A DNA stretch of 64,000 bases from an uncultured Stenotrophomonas sp. GTDB lineage: Bacteria; Pseudomonadota; Gammaproteobacteria; Xanthomonadales; Xanthomonadaceae. A program made the translations under genes and the position numbers. Each line of letters begins with the position of its first letter. The first letter of the stretch is position 1. Below, one piece after another: positions 57,247 to 64,000 of this stretch. The DNA lies in assembly GCA_913775725.1 (NCBI GenBank), contig CAJYNG010000023.1, forward strand, positions 1 through 64,000, written 5' to 3'. Under the pieces are notes generated by a model. That model was not told the origin of the DNA. It saw only the letters and a program-made list of their open reading frames with translations, and ran no database searches.

Positions 57247-57945
57247 TCAGCCGACGCGGCGGGAAAGTACGAATTCGAACCGGTCCAGATCGGCCGGGGT
57301 GGTGACCTTGAAGTTGTCCTCGCTGCCTTCCACCAGCAGCGGGCGCTGGCCCTGGCGCTCCATGGCCATGGCCTCGTCGGTGACTTCAACACCGGCGGCA
57401 GCAGCGTCGGACAGCGCGCGGCTGAGCTGGTGGCGGCGGAACAACTGTGGTGTCAGTGCACGCCACAGGCGCTCACGCGGCTCGGTGCCATCGATGCCAC
57501 CGTCGTCGCCTGCACGCTTGAGCGTGTCACGCACCGGTGCGGCCAGGATCGCCCCGACCGGATCGGTACGACCGACTTCAAGCAGGCGACCGAGATCGGC
57601 CAGTGACAGGTTCGGCCGCGCCGCATCGTGGACCAGCACGAACTCATCGGCACGCACCGACTCCGGCAGCGCCTGCAACCCGGCCAGCACCGAGGCGGCA
57701 CGGGTGGCGCCCCCGATGCAGGTCAGCACCGGCTTGCCGGACCATTCACTCCAGCCCGGCCAGTCGGCGTCGTCCTGGCCGATCACCACCATCGCACCGG
57801 CCACGGCCGGGTGCGCCAGCAGTGCATCCAGGGTATGGGCGAGCAGGATCTGCCCACCTGCCGGCAGGTACTGCTTGGGCAGCGGCGCACCGAAGCGGGC
57901 ACCACGGCCGGCGGCCGGAACCACCACCCAGATCGCCGCGCTCAT
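57247..57945 (-). CDS. ispD: 2-C-methyl-D-erythritol 4-phosphate cytidylyltransferase
   Basis: A 232-residue MEP-pathway enzyme acting just before the IspE and IspF steps. Motifs are [37 protein letters not shown] and [15 protein letters not shown]. Its ATG overlaps the ftsB stop by 4 bases. Confidence 0.97.
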   Translation of the reverse strand: MSAAIWVVVPAAGRGARFGAPLPKQYLPAGGQILLAHTLDALLAHPAVAGAMVVIGQDDADWPGWSEWSGKPVLTCIGGATRAASVLAGLQALPESVRADEFVLVHDAARPNLSLADLGRLLEVGRTDPVGAILAAPVRDTLKRAGDDGGIDGTEPRERLWRALTPQLFRRHQLSRALSDAAAAGVEVTDEAMAMERQGQRPLLVEGSEDNFKVTTPADLDRFEFVLSRRVG

Positions 57946-58295
57946 GGCACGTCCGCCGGGTGTTCGCCGGCCTGGGCAGTGACGCCAGCAGCAGGCTGCG
58001 CCGGGTGGACCGGCGCATCCTCGACCACGCGGTAGAACTTTTCGCCGGGCTTGATCATGCCCAGCTCGCTGCGTGCGCGTTCCTCGATGGCGGACTGGCC
58101 TTCCTTGAGGTCCTTCACTTCGGCAGCGAGCGCGTCGTTGCGCTGCTGCAGACCCTCATTGTCCCGCTCCTGGTTGGCGACCTGGGCTTCGAGCATCATC
58201 ACTTCACCCGAATTGCCCGGACCGAACCAGAAGCGGTACTGCAGCCAGCCCAGCAGCAGGGCCAGCACCAGCAGCATCCAGCGCCAGTCGCGCAT
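57942..58295 (-). CDS. ftsB: Cell division protein FtsB
   Basis: A 117-residue bitopic protein of the FtsQLB septal complex. It has one N-terminal helix ([19 protein letters not shown]) and a coiled coil ([40 protein letters not shown]) ending in [13 protein letters not shown]. It sits between eno and ispD, its usual place in gammaproteobacteria. Confidence 0.95.
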   Translation of the reverse strand: MRDWRWMLLVLALLLGWLQYRFWFGPGNSGEVMMLEAQVANQERDNEGLQQRNDALAAEVKDLKEGQSAIEERARSELGMIKPGEKFYRVVEDAPVHPAQPAAGVTAQAGEHPADVP

Positions 58296-58299
58296 CGGC

Positions 58300-59688
<1,389 letters not shown>

Positions 59689-60018
59689 TCAGCCCCAACT
59701 GGACCCGATCACGATCAGGACCATCGACACCAGCATCACCAGCAATGCACCAGCAATCGCCGCCAGGATGGGGCCACGCCGCCGTCGCCAGGCCAGCACC
59801 ATCGCCACCGGGCTGGCCAGGAAGGACAGCACCATCGTGACCAGTGCGCCCAGCAACCACCACTGCGTGGCCTGCACGCCGTTGTTCCCGTCCCCCGGCG
59901 GCCGGAAACCGGACGTGAAAGCCAGCACGCCTACCACCAGGGCGATCCAGGTCAACACGGACAGTCCCAGGGCGATCAGGCCCCAGGGCCAGCCACGCGC
60001 CGATGTGGTCGTATTCAT
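59689..60018 (-). CDS. Small membrane protein (paralogue 2)
   Basis: A 109-residue protein with three or four hydrophobic segments. It reads [20 protein letters not shown] and FRPPGDGNNG, which align with [14 protein letters not shown] and [10 protein letters not shown] of the preceding gene. Its ATG shares one base with that gene's stop (TGATG). Function unknown. The pair lies between kdsA and eno. Confidence 0.75.
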   Translation of the reverse strand: MNTTTSARGWPWGLIALGLSVLTWIALVVGVLAFTSGFRPPGDGNNGVQATQWWLLGALVTMVLSFLASPVAMVLAWRRRRGPILAAIAGALLVMLVSMVLIVIGSSWG

Positions 60019-60365
60019 CAAAGCAATCCGTAGAACAGGGCGCCCAGCCACAGCGAGAGCAGGATGATCGCCAAGCCAGCGGTCACCTTGCCGCGGTTCA
60101 GCCGCCAGGCCAGTACAGCGGCAGCGACGCATCCCACGGCACCGAGCAGCTCAGCCACCAGCAGCGCAATGAAGTACGCCCGCAGATCGAGTGCGCTGCT
60201 GCCGTCACCGGGTGGCCGCATGGACGCGGCGCCGATCAGCACCAGGCCGAACATGCCCACGGTGAACAGCACGGCCAGGCCCAGTGCAATCAGGCCCCAC
60301 GGCCACTGTTTCCAGTGCCGGCGGTGACGCTGGGTTTCCAGCGCCAGCCACGGGTCACGACTCAC
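60018..60365 (-). CDS. Small membrane protein (paralogue 1)
   Basis: A 115-residue protein with a basic N-terminus ([20 protein letters not shown]) and three or four hydrophobic segments, with the shared [10 protein letters not shown] and RPPGDG motifs. The GTG at 60365 is chosen because it overlaps the kdsA stop (GTGA), implying coupling. No known family. Confidence 0.75.
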   Translation of the reverse strand: MSRDPWLALETQRHRRHWKQWPWGLIALGLAVLFTVGMFGLVLIGAASMRPPGDGSSALDLRAYFIALLVAELLGAVGCVAAAVLAWRLNRGKVTAGLAIILLSLWLGALFYGLL

Positions 60366-61192
60366 GCGAAGCGCGAGAAGCCGTGCTTCTTGGTCACCGC
60401 GTCGAGCTCCATCAGGGTCTCGAGCAGCGCTTCCATCTGGTCCAGCGGCCATGCATTGGGGCCATCGGACAGGGCCTTGGACGGATCCGGATGGGTCTCG
60501 GCGAACAGGCCGGAGATGCCCACCGCCACGGCGGCACGGGCCAGCACCGGCACGTGCTCACGCTGGCCACCGGAACTGGTGCCCTGCCCGCCCGGCAGCT
60601 GCACCGAATGGGTGGCGTCGAACACCACCGGGCAACCGGTATCGCGCATCACCGCCAGCGAACGCATGTCGCTGACCAGGTTGTTGTAACCGAAGCTGGC
60701 ACCACGCTCGCAGACCATGATCTGCTCGTTGCCGGTGGCCTTGGCCTTCTCCACCACCGGCTTCATGTCCCACGGCGCCAGGAACTGGCCCTTCTTGATG
60801 TTGACCGGCTTGCCGGCCGAGCACACCTTGCGGATGAAGTCGGTCTGGCGGACCAGGAACGCCGGGGTCTGCAGCACATCCACCACCGAGGCCACTTCGT
60901 CCATCGGGGTGTACTCATGGACGTCGGTCAGCACCGGCACGCCGATCTGCTTCTTGACCTCGGCCAGGACCTTCAGCCCCTCTTCCATGCCCGGGCCGCG
61001 GAACGCGGTGCCCGAGGTGCGGTTGGCCTTGTCGAAGCTGGACTTGAAGATGAAGTTGACGCCGAGCTTGTCGGTGACTTCCTTCAACTTGCCGGCGGTA
61101 TCGAGCTGCAGCTGCATCGACTCGATCACGCAGGGGCCGGCGATCAGGAACAGGGGCTGGTCCAGCCCGACCTCGAATCCACACAGTTTCAT
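60362..61192 (-). CDS. kdsA: 3-deoxy-8-phosphooctulonate (KDO-8-P) synthase
   Basis: A 276-residue enzyme of lipopolysaccharide inner-core synthesis. It has [50 protein letters not shown] and [16 protein letters not shown]. It follows pyrG by 89 bases on the same strand. Confidence 0.97.
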   Translation of the reverse strand: MKLCGFEVGLDQPLFLIAGPCVIESMQLQLDTAGKLKEVTDKLGVNFIFKSSFDKANRTSGTAFRGPGMEEGLKVLAEVKKQIGVPVLTDVHEYTPMDEVASVVDVLQTPAFLVRQTDFIRKVCSAGKPVNIKKGQFLAPWDMKPVVEKAKATGNEQIMVCERGASFGYNNLVSDMRSLAVMRDTGCPVVFDATHSVQLPGGQGTSSGGQREHVPVLARAAVAVGISGLFAETHPDPSKALSDGPNAWPLDQMEALLETLMELDAVTKKHGFSRFA

Positions 61193-61281
61193 GGCGTTTC
61201 CTTGTTGTCCGCGGCACCGGCCGGGCCGGTACGCTGGGGGTTGAAGCGTGCAAGATGGGGGCCGACGGCCCCCATCACAAG

Positions 61282-63346
<2,065 letters not shown>

Positions 63347-63580
63347 TCAGCGCTTCTTACGCGCTTCCTCTTCCTCTTCCTGCTGCGGGGCCGGCTGGCC
63401 CTGCGCCTTCATTTCGGCATTGGCCTGGGCCCGACGCTTGGCCTTGGCATCGGCCTCGGCCTGCGCCTTGTCGGCCTGGTCACCCTGCTGCGGGGCCGGC
63501 TGGCCGACGTTCTGCGCCACCACCAGCGGCACTGCAACGGCGGCAGCGGCCAGGATCGCAATGGTCAGCAACTTCTTCAT
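63347..63580 (-). CDS. Small exported charged protein
   Basis: A 77-residue protein with a signal peptide (MKKLLTIAILAAAAVAVPLV, cleavage at VAQ-NV). The mature part is low complexity, rich in Gln, Ala, Lys and Glu, with QPAPQQ twice, and ends EEEEEARKKR. Probably periplasmic and disordered. It has its own terminator and diverges from parE. No family. Confidence 0.75.
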   Translation of the reverse strand: MKKLLTIAILAAAAVAVPLVVAQNVGQPAPQQGDQADKAQAEADAKAKRRAQANAEMKAQGQPAPQQEEEEEARKKR

Positions 63581-63752
63581 GAGGTCCTCCTCGCGGTATG
63601 GCTGGGATGTTTCGACCCAACGGGGGTCGCCGGCGTTCAGATTCCAGCGGCTGCCATTTTACCTCCTCTGCGTCGCCGAGACTGAACCGCAGGCGTGCAA
63701 AATCCCGTGCCAGACCCCACACTTGCCCGTCGCTCCAAGCTTTCGAAGACAG

Positions 63753-64000
63753 ATGAACGCCCGTTATAACGCCGCCGATATTGAAGTCCTGTCCGGCCTT
63801 GACCCGGTCAAGCGCCGTCCCGGCATGTATACCGACACCGCGCGCCCGAACCACCTGGCGCAGGAAGTGATCGACAACTCGGTGGACGAGGCCCTCGCCG
63901 GCCACGCCCGCTCGATCGAGATCACCCTGTACAAGGACGGCAGCGTGGAGGTCAGCGATGACGGCCGTGGCATGCCGGTGGACATCCATCCGGAAGAGAA
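63753..64000 (+). CDS. parE: DNA topoisomerase IV subunit B, N-terminal part
   Basis: The first 82 codons of the ATPase subunit of topoisomerase IV, which decatenates chromosomes. Visible are LSGLDPVKRRPGMYTDTARP, HLAQEVIDNSVDEALAGHAR (ATP-binding Glu and Asn) and VEVSDDGRGMPVDIHPEE. These favour ParE over GyrB. The gene runs off the right edge. Confidence 0.93.
   Translation, partial: MNARYNAADIEVLSGLDPVKRRPGMYTDTARPNHLAQEVIDNSVDEALAGHARSIEITLYKDGSVEVSDDGRGMPVDIHPEE

Overview
The window reads as a chromosome segment of a Stenotrophomonas maltophilia-type Xanthomonadaceae. The evidence is the gene order lexA-recA-recX-alaS-csrA, a perfect Xanthomonadaceae-type LexA palindrome (TTAGTAGTA-T-TACTACTAA) at the lexA start, many SMAG-type intergenic palindromes that begin with GTAG, and high-GC housekeeping proteins that look like those of this genus.

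Positions 1-35,786 are accessory DNA. The first 21 kb mixes intact cargo with decayed pieces. The cargo includes a ferric-catecholate TonB receptor with a YncE partner behind a Fur-like box, a TetR/Bcr-type efflux pair, a Sel1-like lipoprotein, two very small Fur-like winged-helix proteins, an AraC regulator, and a ZnuD-type receptor under a clear Zur box. The decayed pieces include four IS3-family remnants, a phage-derived block with a broken adenine methylase, and an exported gene split by one TGA. An AT-rich stretch near 14.0-14.3 kb carries about three 91-93 bp spaced repeats that no gene explains.

From about 21.3 kb to 35.79 kb lies what looks like an integrative mobilisable element. It has a MobQ-type relaxase with an RSF1010-like oriT, a frameshifted traD, an ankyrin protein, an H-NS homologue, a complete hxsDBCA cluster, a SIR2-like plus DUF3800 pair, an XRE regulator, three small envelope genes, a second ankyrin-like protein, and a tyrosine integrase split by a frameshift. 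The integrase lies directly beside the 3' end of tRNA-Ser(GCT), the likely attachment site. HxsDBCA (two radical-SAM/SPASM enzymes, HxsD, and a precursor with six consecutive His-Xaa-Ser triplets and a peptidoglycan-binding domain) is the most interesting system here. It is a bioinformatically defined but experimentally little-known protein modification system.

From 35,787 to 64,000 the window is core genome, almost all on the minus strand: tRNA-Ser, csrA, alaS, recX, recA, lexA, an ABC1/UbiB kinase, a CinA-type amidohydrolase, folP-miaA-hfq-hflX, ftsH, rlmE, nlpD-yqaA-pcm-surE, truD-ispF-ispD-ftsB, eno, two small membrane paralogues, kdsA and pyrG. Four core genes are on the plus strand: a YhbY protein, a Mth938-like protein, an Smr protein, and parE, which is cut by the right edge. 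Overlapping stop/start codons couple many of these genes. The intergenic gaps hold SMAG repeats, two oppositely oriented copies of a ~96 bp structured element whose arms differ in sequence but still self-pair, and a perfect 33-bp hairpin between two convergent genes.
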